Position numbers and translations under genes: made by a program. Under the pieces are notes generated by a model. It was not told the DNA's origin and did no database searches. It saw only the letters and a list, made by a program, of their open reading frames with translations. From positions 78,294 through 142,293 of the forward strand of contig NZ_LGDG01000028.1 in NCBI RefSeq assembly GCF_001279775.1: a DNA stretch of 64,000 nt. Direction: 5' to 3'. Origin of the DNA: Streptomyces sp. MMG1533. GTDB taxonomy: Bacteria; Actinomycetota; Actinomycetes; Streptomycetales; Streptomycetaceae. Below, one piece after another: positions 1 through 7,291 of this stretch (position 1 is its first letter; every line of letters begins with the position of its first letter).

Positions 1-1
1 C

Positions 2-1552
2 GCCGCCGCCTTCACCTTCGCCACCGTCTCACCCACCCTGGCCACGATGATCGGGCTCGGCGTCGGCATCGACTACGCCCTGTTCCTGATCACCCGTCAC
101 CGGCAGAACCTCATGGACGGCAAGGATCCCGTCCGCTCCGCGGGGCAGGCCGCCGCCACCAGCGGCCGCGCCGTCCTGGTCTCCGGCTGCACGGTGATCG
201 TCGCCCTCGCCGGGTTGTCCGCGTCCGGGGTGTCCTTCATCAGCAAACTCGGGGTGGCCGCCGCCGTGACGGTCGTCTCGGCCGTGCTGGGCGCGTTGAC
301 CTTGGTTCCGGCGCTGCTGGGCCTCATCGGCACCCGCATCGACCGGTACCGGGTGAAGCACCCGGTCGCCGAGACCGACGCCGCCGCGGGCGCCGCGTCC
401 CAGGGCACCTGGCACCGCTACGCCCAGCGGGTCGCGCGGCGGCCGTGGCGCTTCCTGGCCGCGGGCGTCACGACCGTCGTCATCCTCGCCATCCCGGTCC
501 TGTCCATCCAGCTCGGCCACATCGGCGACGGTGCCGACCCCACGTCCTTCACCGACCGGCGGGCCTACGACCTGATGACCGACGCCTTCGGGCCGGGCTC
601 CAACGGCCCCCTCACCGTCGTCATCGACCAGACCTCCGCATCGGCGTCACAACGCGACACCCTCACCTCCCAGGCGCAGAAGACCCTCGACTCGGTCGCC
701 GGCGCCTCCACGGTCACCCAGCTGACACCCACCCAGGACGGTGACGTCCTCCTCGCCACGGTCTACTCGAAGGAGTCCCCGCAGAGCGCCACGACCACCG
801 ACCTGACCAACCGTCTGGTCGACGACACCCTGCCCGACGCGGTCTCCGGTACGGACGCCAAGGGTTATGTCACCGGGACGACCGCGGCCCAGGTCGACTT
901 CCGGGACATCGTCGCGAGCCGGCTGCCCCTCATCATCGGTGTCGTCGTCGCCCTGTCCTTCCTGATCATCCTCATCGTCTTCCGCGGTCTGCTCGTCGCG
1001 CTCAAGGCGGCCGTCCTCAACGTGCTCTCGATCTCCGCCTCGTACGGCGTCGTCGTCGCCGTCTTCCAGTGGGGCTGGGGCGGGCCAGCGCTCGGCGTCT
1101 CCGGCAAGGTGCCCATCGAGAGCTACGTGCCGATGATGATGTTCGCGATCATCTTCGGGCTCAGCATGGACTACGAGATCTTCCTGCTCTCCCGCGTCCA
1201 CGAGGCCTGGCTGCGCACCGCGGACGCCAAGGCATCGGTCGCCCACGCCCTGGAGATCACCGCGCGGGTCATCACCTGCGCCGCGCTGATCATGGTGAGC
1301 GTCTTCGCGGCCTTCATCGTCAGCGACAACATCGTGGTGAAGATGCTGGGGCTGGGCCTGGCGGTGAGCGTGCTCATCGACGCCACCGTCGTACGGCTGC
1401 TGATGGTCCCCGCGGTGATGACCCTGCTGGGACGGCACGCCTGGTGGACACCCCGCCTGCTGGACCGGTTCCTCCCGCACATCGACACCGAGGGCGAACA
1501 GGAGAGCGTCAGTGAGCCTCCGGACGCCTGGGCGCGAGGACGAGCATCGTGA
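2..1552 (+). CDS. MMPL-family (RND superfamily) membrane transporter, 5'-truncated by window edge
   Basis: The frame is open from the first bases of the window, so the N-terminal part of the gene lies upstream. About 516 residues are visible. Two copies of the MMPL signature are present: one near the left edge (GIDYALFLITRHR) and one in the C-terminal half (GLSMDYEIFLLSRVHEAW). Each sits within a block of hydrophobic segments, with a soluble periplasmic-type domain between them, as expected for the second half of a 12-TM lipid or drug exporter. The 3' end overlaps the convergent phosphatase gene by 44 bp. Substrate cannot be assigned; actinobacterial homologues export lipids, polyketides or act as drug pumps. 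Confidence 0.9.
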   Translation, partial: AAAFTFATVSPTLATMIGLGVGIDYALFLITRHRQNLMDGKDPVRSAGQAAATSGRAVLVSGCTVIVALAGLSASGVSFISKLGVAAAVTVVSAVLGALTLVPALLGLIGTRIDRYRVKHPVAETDAAAGAASQGTWHRYAQRVARRPWRFLAAGVTTVVILAIPVLSIQLGHIGDGADPTSFTDRRAYDLMTDAFGPGSNGPLTVVIDQTSASASQRDTLTSQAQKTLDSVAGASTVTQLTPTQDGDVLLATVYSKESPQSATTTDLTNRLVDDTLPDAVSGTDAKGYVTGTTAAQVDFRDIVASRLPLIIGVVVALSFLIILIVFRGLLVALKAAVLNVLSISASYGVVVAVFQWGWGGPALGVSGKVPIESYVPMMMFAIIFGLSMDYEIFLLSRVHEAWLRTADAKASVAHALEITARVITCAALIMVSVFAAFIVSDNIVVKMLGLGLAVSVLIDATVVRLLMVPAVMTLLGRHAWWTPRLLDRFLPHIDTEGEQESVSEPPDAWARGRAS

Positions 1553-2618
1553 CGTCGTCGTTGAGGGCCCTGCTGTACCGGACGAGGTCCGCCCACACGC
1601 CCACCGCAAGGGCGCCCGGATCGTCGTGGTCGAGGTCCGTGAGGCGCTCGCTCAGCGGATAGAAGACGCCGGCCGCGTCCCTGGCCTCGCTGACCCCGTC
1701 GGAGGCGAGGAAGAGCCGGTCGCCGGGCCGCAGCGGCACCGTGCGGCCGACCGGCGGCACGGCGTCGGACAGTCCGAGACCGAGCGGGCTGCCGGCCGGG
1801 ACGTCCAGCTCGACGACCCGCCCGTCCCGCAGCAGCAGGGGCGTGGGATGCCCGCACGCCACGATCCGCACCGCCCGCCCGTCCGTGGCGAACTCCAGCA
1901 GCACGGCCGTCGCGAACAGCTCGGAGTGCCGTTCGCCCGCCGAGTCCAGCTCGAGTCTGCGGTCCAGCCGGGCGGCCACCGCCTCCGGGTCCGGCTGGTC
2001 GAGCACCGCCTCCCGGAACGCCCCCAGCAGTGCGGCGACCGTCGCGACGGCCGACAGCCCGTGCCCCTGCACATCACCCATGACCGCCCGTACGCCGAAG
2101 GGCCCCTCCCGCACGTCGAAGAAATCGCCCCCGACCAGCGTCCCGCGCTGCGCCGCCCGATACAGGCCCGCACACCGCACGGGCCCCACACACGGCGGCA
2201 GCGGCGGCATCACGGCGTGCTGCGCGGCCTGAGCCACCGCCCGCTCGGTGACCAGCTGGGCGTCCCGATGACTGCGGACGAACGACACGAACACGCTCAG
2301 CGCCGCCACGAAGCAGACGGTGAGCAGATCGGTGCTGCCGGGATCGTTCAGGTGAAAGGCCGGCACGAACAGCACCGCCACGACCAGAGCGCCGAGCACT
2401 GCCGTCGCCGCCGGCCCGTACGACAGAACGGCGAGCGGCGGGATGGCCCCCAGCATGAACCCGATGTCCAGCGGCTCGGAACTGACCAGGGTCGCCCCGC
2501 ACACCCCCGCCAGCAGAGCGGCCGGCAGCACCCGCACCCAGCGCGGCGGAGGCGCGCCCCGCAGCCAGCCACGCCGGTCCCGGTCGGGGCGCGACATCCG
2601 GCCGCGCACTGTGCTCAC
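1509..2618 (-). CDS. Membrane-anchored PP2C/SpoIIE-type serine phosphatase
   Basis: A 369-aa protein. Residues about 28-112 hold three to four hydrophobic segments, followed by a linker and a SpoIIE/PP2C catalytic domain from about residue 140 to the end. Metal-binding motifs are readable: VGGDFFD, MGDVQGHG, ASDGVSEA and NDDVTMLVL. Proteins of this design dephosphorylate anti-anti-sigma factors (STAS proteins) in Streptomyces partner-switching circuits, but no anti-sigma pair is adjacent here, so the target is unknown. The 3' end runs 44 bp into the convergent MMPL transporter gene. Confidence 0.9.
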   Translation of the reverse strand: MSTVRGRMSRPDRDRRGWLRGAPPPRWVRVLPAALLAGVCGATLVSSEPLDIGFMLGAIPPLAVLSYGPAATAVLGALVVAVLFVPAFHLNDPGSTDLLTVCFVAALSVFVSFVRSHRDAQLVTERAVAQAAQHAVMPPLPPCVGPVRCAGLYRAAQRGTLVGGDFFDVREGPFGVRAVMGDVQGHGLSAVATVAALLGAFREAVLDQPDPEAVAARLDRRLELDSAGERHSELFATAVLLEFATDGRAVRIVACGHPTPLLLRDGRVVELDVPAGSPLGLGLSDAVPPVGRTVPLRPGDRLFLASDGVSEARDAAGVFYPLSERLTDLDHDDPGALAVGVWADLVRYSRALNDDVTMLVLAPRRPEAH

Positions 2619-2633
2619 ACCCCAACGCTCCTA

Positions 2634-2666
2634 CGTCGGCCCCCGCACCGCATGCGGGGGCCGACG
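2634..2666. terminator. Strong hairpin, likely terminator downstream of the GH64 gene
   Basis: A perfect 14-bp stem (CGTCGGCCCCCGCA at 2634-2647, its complement at 2653-2666) with a 5-nt loop. It lies between the GH64 gene, transcribed leftward, and the next leftward gene, the PP2C phosphatase starting at 2618. It can therefore stop GH64 transcripts. No U-tract follows on either strand, as is common in Streptomyces. Confidence 0.6.
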
Positions 2667-2687
2667 GTCGTGCCCATGCCCGGCCCG

Positions 2688-2763
2688 GGGCCTGTCCGGC
2701 GGAGCATGCCGCAGACGCGGGGCTCGCACGCCGATCTGCGGCGTTGTCGTCGGACAGGCCCTA
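2688..2763 (-). repeat. Palindromic intergenic repeat with TAGGGCCTGTCCG end motif
   Basis: GGGCCTGTCCG at 2688-2698 pairs with CGGACAGGCCC at 2751-2761, giving a large stem whose right arm overlaps the TAG stop codon of the GH64 gene. Read on the minus strand it starts TAGGGCCTGTCCG. The same TAGGGCCTGTCCGG string follows a second gene in this window, at 17447-17460, again starting at its stop codon. Confidence 0.55.
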
Positions 2764-3951
2764 GAACGGCGTGAGCGTCAGCCGTATCCCCGTGGGTGCC
2801 GTGTCCTGGATGTACGAGGCGAAGTCGGCCACGTCGTCGAAGGCGAAGCCGTACGCCCTGCCGTCCTCGGTGACCGCGTGCAGCGCCTTCGCGTAGTGGT
2901 TGGTGAGCGCGGTGCGGTAGAACGCGGCGGCGTCGGTCGTCGGCTGGGCTGCCGCGCTCAGCAGGGTCGAGCGGTTGAACCCGGCGCCGAGCACGGCGGC
3001 GACCGGGCCGGTGGTGCCGTCGTTCGGCGCGGCGAGGTTCCCGTCGCAGAACAGCACGTCCCGGGTGGACGGCCTGGCGAAGGAGACGGATGCGGGCCCC
3101 TCGAAGGTCAGCCGGTCGCCGCGCACCCGGCCGGTGAAGGCGCCGGCGTTCGTGGTGACCGTGAGGTCTCTGCCCGTGTACGTGCTCCACACCTCGTCGA
3201 TGTACGGCGCGAGGTAGTTCTCGGGGAACAGGCCGGCGTCCAGTCCGTGACCGGGTGCGATGACCCGCCGGTCGTCCACGACCAGCGGCGCGAACTCCGC
3301 CACCTGCCGTACGGCCGCGAAGGCGTCCGCGCGTCCCGCGGACCGCAGCGTGCCGGTCGTCTGGTCCTTGGCGCCGGTCAGGCGGATGCTCATCGGCACG
3401 CTGAACATGTCCACCATCGTGGTGTTGCAGAACATGCCGGAGGAGTTGTGCGTGAACTCGGCACAGTCGTGCAGCACCGGGTAGTTGGGGTCCGAGGTCA
3501 CCCAGCCGGCCGGATACTGCAGCGCGGCGTTGCCGGCTCCGTCCGTGACGGCCTTGAACTTCAGCTTCTCGCCGAGCGACACATAGATGCGGCCGGACAG
3601 GTAGGGGAGCGACAGCCGGGTCTCGCCGCTGCCGGCCAGGCTGATCGCGTAGTCGGTGTAGCCGTCGGCGCCGTTGTCGGACAGGGCGATCGGAGCGACC
3701 GTCCCCTCGGGGGTGACGCGCACCTGCCGGCCGTCCAGGTTGCCCACGATGTAGACGTGGACGTTCGTGTTGCCGAAGGAACCGCTGCTGTTGACGATCG
3801 TCAACGGGAGGGCGCCGGCGGCTGTTTCGGCGGGAGTGTCCGCGAGGGCGTAAGGGCCCATCGCGGCGACGGCGGGAGCGGCCACCGCGGCTCCGCCGAG
3901 GGCGACGAGGAGCTTGCGGCGGCCGAGGTCGCGCTGGTGACGAGGTGTCAT
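2761..3951 (-). CDS. Secreted glycoside hydrolase family 64 (endo-beta-1,3-glucanase), Tat substrate
   Basis: A 396-aa precursor. The N-terminus carries a twin-arginine motif (GRRKLLVAL, residues 10-18) and a hydrophobic stretch ending near ALA/D at 35-38, so export by Tat is likely. The body matches GH64 laminaripentaose-producing beta-1,3-glucanases throughout. The two acidic residues spaced 16 apart in the family's catalytic site fit E165 (in DCAEFTHN) and D181 (in MVDMF). It should release short laminari-oligosaccharides from fungal or plant beta-1,3-glucan outside the cell. The C-terminus ends right after the catalytic fold, so no carbohydrate-binding module is present. A 14-bp CebR-like palindrome lies 57 bp upstream of the ATG. 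Confidence 0.93.
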   Translation of the reverse strand: MTPRHQRDLGRRKLLVALGGAAVAAPAVAAMGPYALADTPAETAAGALPLTIVNSSGSFGNTNVHVYIVGNLDGRQVRVTPEGTVAPIALSDNGADGYTDYAISLAGSGETRLSLPYLSGRIYVSLGEKLKFKAVTDGAGNAALQYPAGWVTSDPNYPVLHDCAEFTHNSSGMFCNTTMVDMFSVPMSIRLTGAKDQTTGTLRSAGRADAFAAVRQVAEFAPLVVDDRRVIAPGHGLDAGLFPENYLAPYIDEVWSTYTGRDLTVTTNAGAFTGRVRGDRLTFEGPASVSFARPSTRDVLFCDGNLAAPNDGTTGPVAAVLGAGFNRSTLLSAAAQPTTDAAAFYRTALTNHYAKALHAVTEDGRAYGFAFDDVADFASYIQDTAPTGIRLTLTPF

Positions 3952-4007
3952 GTGGGGGTTCCCCTCTGGTACTTGGGCATGTGCGTGGGCGTTCCCGCAC
4001 CTGGTGC

Positions 4008-4021
4008 TGAGAGCGCTCTCA
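4008..4021. promoter_or_regulatory. CebR/LacI-type operator palindrome upstream of GH64 gene
   Basis: TGAGAGCGCTCTCA is a perfect 14-bp palindrome matching 12 of 14 bases of the Streptomyces CebR operator (TGGGAGCGCTCCCA). It lies in the 309-bp gap between the GH64 start (3951) and the GNAT start (4261). It implies repression of the glucanase gene by a LacI-family sensor of cello- or laminari-oligosaccharides. Elsewhere in this gap I see only a second similar site at 4220. Confidence 0.65.
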
Positions 4022-4219
4022 TGCCGTGGCCGGGCCCGATGCTACGGACGGCGGCCGTCCGGGCCCAGGGCACGGAGAGCGTTTAATTCGCTCTTAAGGG
4101 CCGCTTAATCGGTGTACCGTGAGGCGCCACGCCCGGAGACCGACGGAAGGAGGCGAGTGCCGTGCAGTGCACAACCACCCAGCGCTCCCTTTCCGTTGCC
4201 CCGGCGTGCTTCGCCTGAC

Positions 4220-4233
4220 CGGGAGCGCTCCAC
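4220..4233. promoter_or_regulatory. Second, weaker CebR-like palindrome upstream of the GNAT gene
   Basis: CGGGAGCGCTCCAC contains the 10-bp palindrome GGAGCGCTCC and matches 11 of 14 positions of the CebR box. It lies 27 bp upstream of the GNAT start codon and about 270 bp upstream of the GH64 start. It could be a second operator allowing looping, or an unrelated palindrome. Confidence 0.35.
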
Positions 4234-4260
4234 GCAGCATGCATCCCGGAGGACACACCC

Positions 4261-5157
4261 ATGACCGATCCGGTCATCCGCGCGCTCGACGAGCGCGACG
4301 CCCAGCTCTTCGACGCCCTGCCCGACCCGCTCGGCGCACGTGAGGGACACCGGACCACCCGGCACCGCCCCGACTGGAAGCGGGTCGCCCTGCGCGACGG
4401 CGCGGTCGTGGCGCGCGGCGCCTGGTGGGGCGGACCCGACGACCCCGAACCCCTCAACATCAACTGGTTCGACGTGGCCGAAGGCGAGGAGGAGGCAGGC
4501 GCCGAACTCCTGCGCACCGCCCCCTGGCAGGTCGAACTCGAACTGAACCTGCCCGGGGGCTGGCGCGAGGCACCCGCCCTGCGCGCCGCCGCCGAAACCC
4601 GCTTCACCGCCGCCCGCAAGGCCGGATACGAACTCCTGGTGGAACGCTTCCTGTACCGGTGGACACCGGAGTGCGGCCTGCCCGAACGGCCCGGCCGTCT
4701 CGTCTTCCGCCCCGAACCGGACGACGAGGTCTTCCGCGACGCCCTGCGCCGCATCCACTCCGTCACCCTGGACGTCCACGCCCTGCGGGCCATCGAGGAG
4801 GGCGGAGTCGACCAGGCGGCCCAGGAGGAACTCGACTTCTTCCACTGGTGCCCGTCGCCTCGGGAGTGGTGGCAGGTGGCTTACACCCGGCAGGGAGACC
4901 CGGTGGGCATCCACATTCCGACGCACAACCCGTCGGGCCCCTGCATCGGCTTCATCGGGGTCCTGCCGGAGCAGCGAGGACGGGGCTACGCCTACGACCT
5001 CCTGGCGGAGTGCACCCACTTCCTGGTCGAGCGGGGCGCGGAGTTCGTCACGGCCGCCACGGACCAGGGCAACTTCCCGATGGCCGCCAACTTCGCCAAG
5101 GCGAACTACCCCGTCGTACGGGAACGCATCAACTTCCAGGCGCCCCGCATCGGTTGA
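4261..5157 (+). CDS. GNAT-family N-acetyltransferase
   Basis: A 298-aa protein starting at an ATG preceded by GGAGGACA. The acetyl-CoA binding motif A is clear near residues 235-250: GFIGVLPEQRGRGYAYDLL, containing the Q/R-x-x-G-x-G/A signature. The N-terminal half is degenerate and may be a second GNAT-like lobe, as in tandem-GNAT proteins of about 300 aa. Substrate is unknown. The stop codon lies inside a short 9-bp tandem repeat. Confidence 0.85.
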   Translation: MTDPVIRALDERDAQLFDALPDPLGAREGHRTTRHRPDWKRVALRDGAVVARGAWWGGPDDPEPLNINWFDVAEGEEEAGAELLRTAPWQVELELNLPGGWREAPALRAAAETRFTAARKAGYELLVERFLYRWTPECGLPERPGRLVFRPEPDDEVFRDALRRIHSVTLDVHALRAIEEGGVDQAAQEELDFFHWCPSPREWWQVAYTRQGDPVGIHIPTHNPSGPCIGFIGVLPEQRGRGYAYDLLAECTHFLVERGAEFVTAATDQGNFPMAANFAKANYPVVRERINFQAPRIG

Positions 5158-5195
5158 ACCGGCTGAACTGGTTGAACTGGTTGAACCGGTTGAGG
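5151..5195 (+). repeat. Five tandem 9-bp units across the GNAT stop codon
   Basis: Units cggttgaac, cggctgaac, tggttgaac, tggttgaac, cggttgagg run without gaps from 5151 to 5195. The GNAT stop codon (TGA at 5155-5157) is in the first unit, and every unit brings a TGA in the same register. The array looks like slippage at the end of the gene. Confidence 0.7.
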
Positions 5196-5270
5196 TCTTC
5201 CCGGCGCCGGCAGACGGTTCGGGCCGTCTGTCAGTGCCGGGTGGCATGCTGATCGCCGGGTGGATCGGCA

Positions 5271-5621
5271 GTGGGCGACGGAGGCGCGGTGGGGTTCGAC
5301 GGCGAGGTCTGGCGGGTGCGCAGCGGCGACGTGGCGGTCGGGGAGATCGTGATCGACGACGTCGACTTTCCGTGGCTCGCGGGCCGGTTCACGGCCGGTC
5401 CGGCGTACGCCGCGGTCCAGGAGCTGTTCGCCCGCGAACTCGCCCTGGCGGACCGGGACGACGAGGACCACTGGAAGGAGTGGGAGGCGGCCTACGACGA
5501 GGTCCGGCGCCGCGTGTCGCTGTCCGCGCCAGACGGCCCGGTCCCCGAGTTCCTGCTGCACATCGAGGGCGACCGGGCCTGGTTCCGGTGGAGCGACGAG
5601 CCGTTCGACGACGAGGGGTGA
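5271..5621 (+). CDS. Small acidic protein of unknown function
   Basis: A 116-aa acidic protein (VWRVRSGDVAVGEI... DDEDHWKEWEAAYDEV) that I do not recognise. No signal peptide or membrane segment is visible. Third-position G/C bias is that of a real gene. Two GTG starts are possible: 5271, preceded by GGTGGA, and 5289, preceded closely by GGAGG. The second would shorten it to 110 aa. It is transcribed in the same direction as the GNAT gene, 113 bp downstream. Confidence 0.7.
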   Translation: MGDGGAVGFDGEVWRVRSGDVAVGEIVIDDVDFPWLAGRFTAGPAYAAVQELFARELALADRDDEDHWKEWEAAYDEVRRRVSLSAPDGPVPEFLLHIEGDRAWFRWSDEPFDDEG

Positions 5622-5641
5622 GCGAGAGGCCCGGGGGTGGG

Positions 5642-6523
5642 TCAGCCGGCGTCCACCAGGCTCTCGGCCGCCGCGAGGATCTCGGTGACCCGCAGTCCGA
5701 AGCGGGCGTCGCAGGCGTGCGGACGGCCGGTGCGGGCGGATTCGAGCAGGGCGTCCGCAGCACGGGAGAAGGCGGTGAGGACTCCCTCGGAGCTCTCCGG
5801 AAACAGCGTCACCCCGGCCTCGCCCCTCAGCTCCACGACGGCTCCCGCCGCCGCGGGCGGTGCGGTGAGGCTCAGCGTCAGTGTGCTCGACGCGCCGCCC
5901 ACGTGGTCGAGGACCAGGTGCACGGTGTCACCCGGGCCGTGCGCGGCCGCCGCCACCCGCCTGACGTCGCCGAGCACCGGCAACAGCACCGACAGCGCAT
6001 GCGGGCCCACGTCCCACAGGGCGCCCTTCTCACGCCGCCACGGCGAGTCGGCGAAGGGGCTGTCACCGGTGAACACCGAGCCCAGCCACTCGGCCCGTCC
6101 GGTGAACCAGCCCTCCGCGCCCGCCTGTTCGGCGATCCACGTCTCGGTCTCCGACTGGAAGCGCGTGGTGAAGAAGACGACCGAGGCGACACCGGCCGCC
6201 TCGACGGCCTCGACCACGGCCCGACCCTCGTCCACGGTCGCGGCGAGCGGCTTGTCCAGCAGCAGATGACACCCGGCCCGCGCGGCCCGCACCGCGAGCT
6301 CCGCCTGTACGGCCGGGGGCAGGGCCACGGCCACGGCGTCCACGTCGGTGAACAGCGCGTCGACATCGTCGTAGGCACGCGTGCCGTACAGGTCGGCCAG
6401 CTCCTTGGCCGCGTCCGTGCGACGGCCCCACACCCCGACGAAGTCCAGCCCGTCGTGCCCGCCGAGAGCGGGGGCGTGGGCCATCCGGGCCCAGGGACCG
6501 GTACCGAGCAGTCCGATGCGCAT
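5642..6523 (-). CDS. Gfo/Idh/MocA-family oxidoreductase
   Basis: A 293-aa protein starting at ATG 6523 with a GAGG ribosome site. The N-terminus is a Rossmann fold with GLLGTGPWA, the NAD(P) glycine motif. The family's (E/D)KP catalytic-site motif appears as LLLDKPLA near residue 90. The C-terminal half is the usual alpha/beta domain, with WDVGPHALSVLLPVLG where the catalytic-helix D and H sit. Such enzymes oxidise or reduce sugars, inositols and related polyols; the substrate is not readable. At 293 aa it is somewhat shorter than the usual 330-380 aa. Confidence 0.88.
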   Translation of the reverse strand: MRIGLLGTGPWARMAHAPALGGHDGLDFVGVWGRRTDAAKELADLYGTRAYDDVDALFTDVDAVAVALPPAVQAELAVRAARAGCHLLLDKPLAATVDEGRAVVEAVEAAGVASVVFFTTRFQSETETWIAEQAGAEGWFTGRAEWLGSVFTGDSPFADSPWRREKGALWDVGPHALSVLLPVLGDVRRVAAAAHGPGDTVHLVLDHVGGASSTLTLSLTAPPAAAGAVVELRGEAGVTLFPESSEGVLTAFSRAADALLESARTGRPHACDARFGLRVTEILAAAESLVDAG

Positions 6524-6660
6524 GCCGCCGCCTCTCAACGCCGTACCACCTGGTGACGACCGGTGCCGGATGGCCGCCCGGTCGGGTGTGAGCGTGTCAC
6601 ACCGACCGGGCGGACGCGCAAGCCCCCCGAGGCCCGGCATGACGGTGGGCCGGGGCGGCG

Positions 6661-6957
6661 TCACGAGACCGGTGACATTGCCGGTCCCCGCTCCAGGGGC
6701 GCCCGCCGACAGTGGCACGACCACCAGTCGGCAACTTTCGGCGGGAAGTTCACGAGCAGGTGGACGTGGTTGTTCTCGCCGTTGAAGTCGACCAGCTCGC
6801 ATTCGAAGCCGGCGCAGACGGCCCGCATGATCTCTTCCATGCGCGTCAGGTGGGCGTCCTTGCAAACCTTGTGCCGGTACCTCGTCACGAAAACCAAGTG
6901 GGCGTGAAGGACGAAAGCACAGTGCCGACCAGTACGGATGCTCTGATGCTCAGCCAT
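6661..6957 (-). pseudogene. tnpA: Truncated IS200/IS605-family TnpA (Y1 HUH transposase) fragment
   Basis: From the ATG at 6957 the first 76 residues are a clear IS200-type TnpA. They include HLVFVTRYRHKV and the HUH metal-binding pair H64-V-H66 in ENNHVHLLVNFPPKVA. Homology stops at about 6730 and the frame then runs through unrelated sequence (DWWSCHCRR...) to a stop at 6661. The C-terminal helix with the catalytic tyrosine is missing, so the protein cannot transpose DNA. It is part of the decayed element 6730-7089. Confidence 0.8.
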
Positions 6958-7089
6958 AAACCAACTGCAGTAGCGTGCAGGTAAGACCGGTACTCGTACC
7001 GGCCCAGCGCGGTGAAGCAGGAACCCACCGAGACGGTCAGCCGACCGTGGTAGGAATCCCCGGGCTTTAGCCCGGGGAGCGGAAGTCAA
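6730..7089. mobile_element. Decayed IS605-type element (tnpA 5' part, tnpB tail, right end)
   Basis: Three pieces of one element survive: the 5' part of tnpA pointing left, the last codons of tnpB pointing right, and the right-end hairpin ending GTCAA at 7089. The tnpB tail is VKQEPTETVSRPW then stop, in frame at 7012-7050, with an upstream in-frame stop at 6982. This is the divergent tnpA<- ->tnpB layout with nearly all of tnpB and the left end deleted. It fills most of the 334-bp gene-free gap 6958-7291. Confidence 0.7.
6986..7089 (+). ncRNA. Relic of a TnpB-associated omega/reRNA scaffold and IS right end
   Basis: Three stem-loops follow each other: CCGGTAC/GTACCGG (6987-7002), ACGGTC/GACCGT (7033-7048) and CCCCGGGC-TTTA-GCCCGGGG (7058-7077), then AGCGGAAGTCAA. 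In IS605-family elements the RNA guiding TnpB overlaps the tnpB 3' end and stops at the right end, with the guide read from flanking DNA. The position and shape fit, but the tnpB body is gone and no partner is left here. Expression is unknown. Confidence 0.4.
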
Positions 7090-7092
7090 GAG

Positions 7093-7167
7093 CAGTTCCT
7101 GTGCCCGCTGCCCCGGCCGAGCCTGACGATCGAGGAGTACCGCGGCAACTGCCCGCACGGCACCTGA
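7093..7167 (+). pseudogene. Possible C-terminal scrap of a gene interrupted by the IS element
   Basis: Directly after the IS right end, a frame encodes QFLCPLPRPSLTIEEYRGN followed by CPHGT and a stop. It looks like a natural protein tail, with proline and cysteine pairs. It may be the 3' end of a gene cut by the insertion. I cannot name the family and the matching 5' part is not visible to the left. Confidence 0.25.
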
Positions 7168-7291
7168 CGGCGCCGACGGCATTGTGCCGGTGCACGGGCC
7201 CCAGCCCGGAACGCTGGGCACCGGCACAAGCCGTCCACCCGTTCGGACGTGCGGCTTCCGCCTCTCATTACGGCTGAGTAACGTCGCGGGA

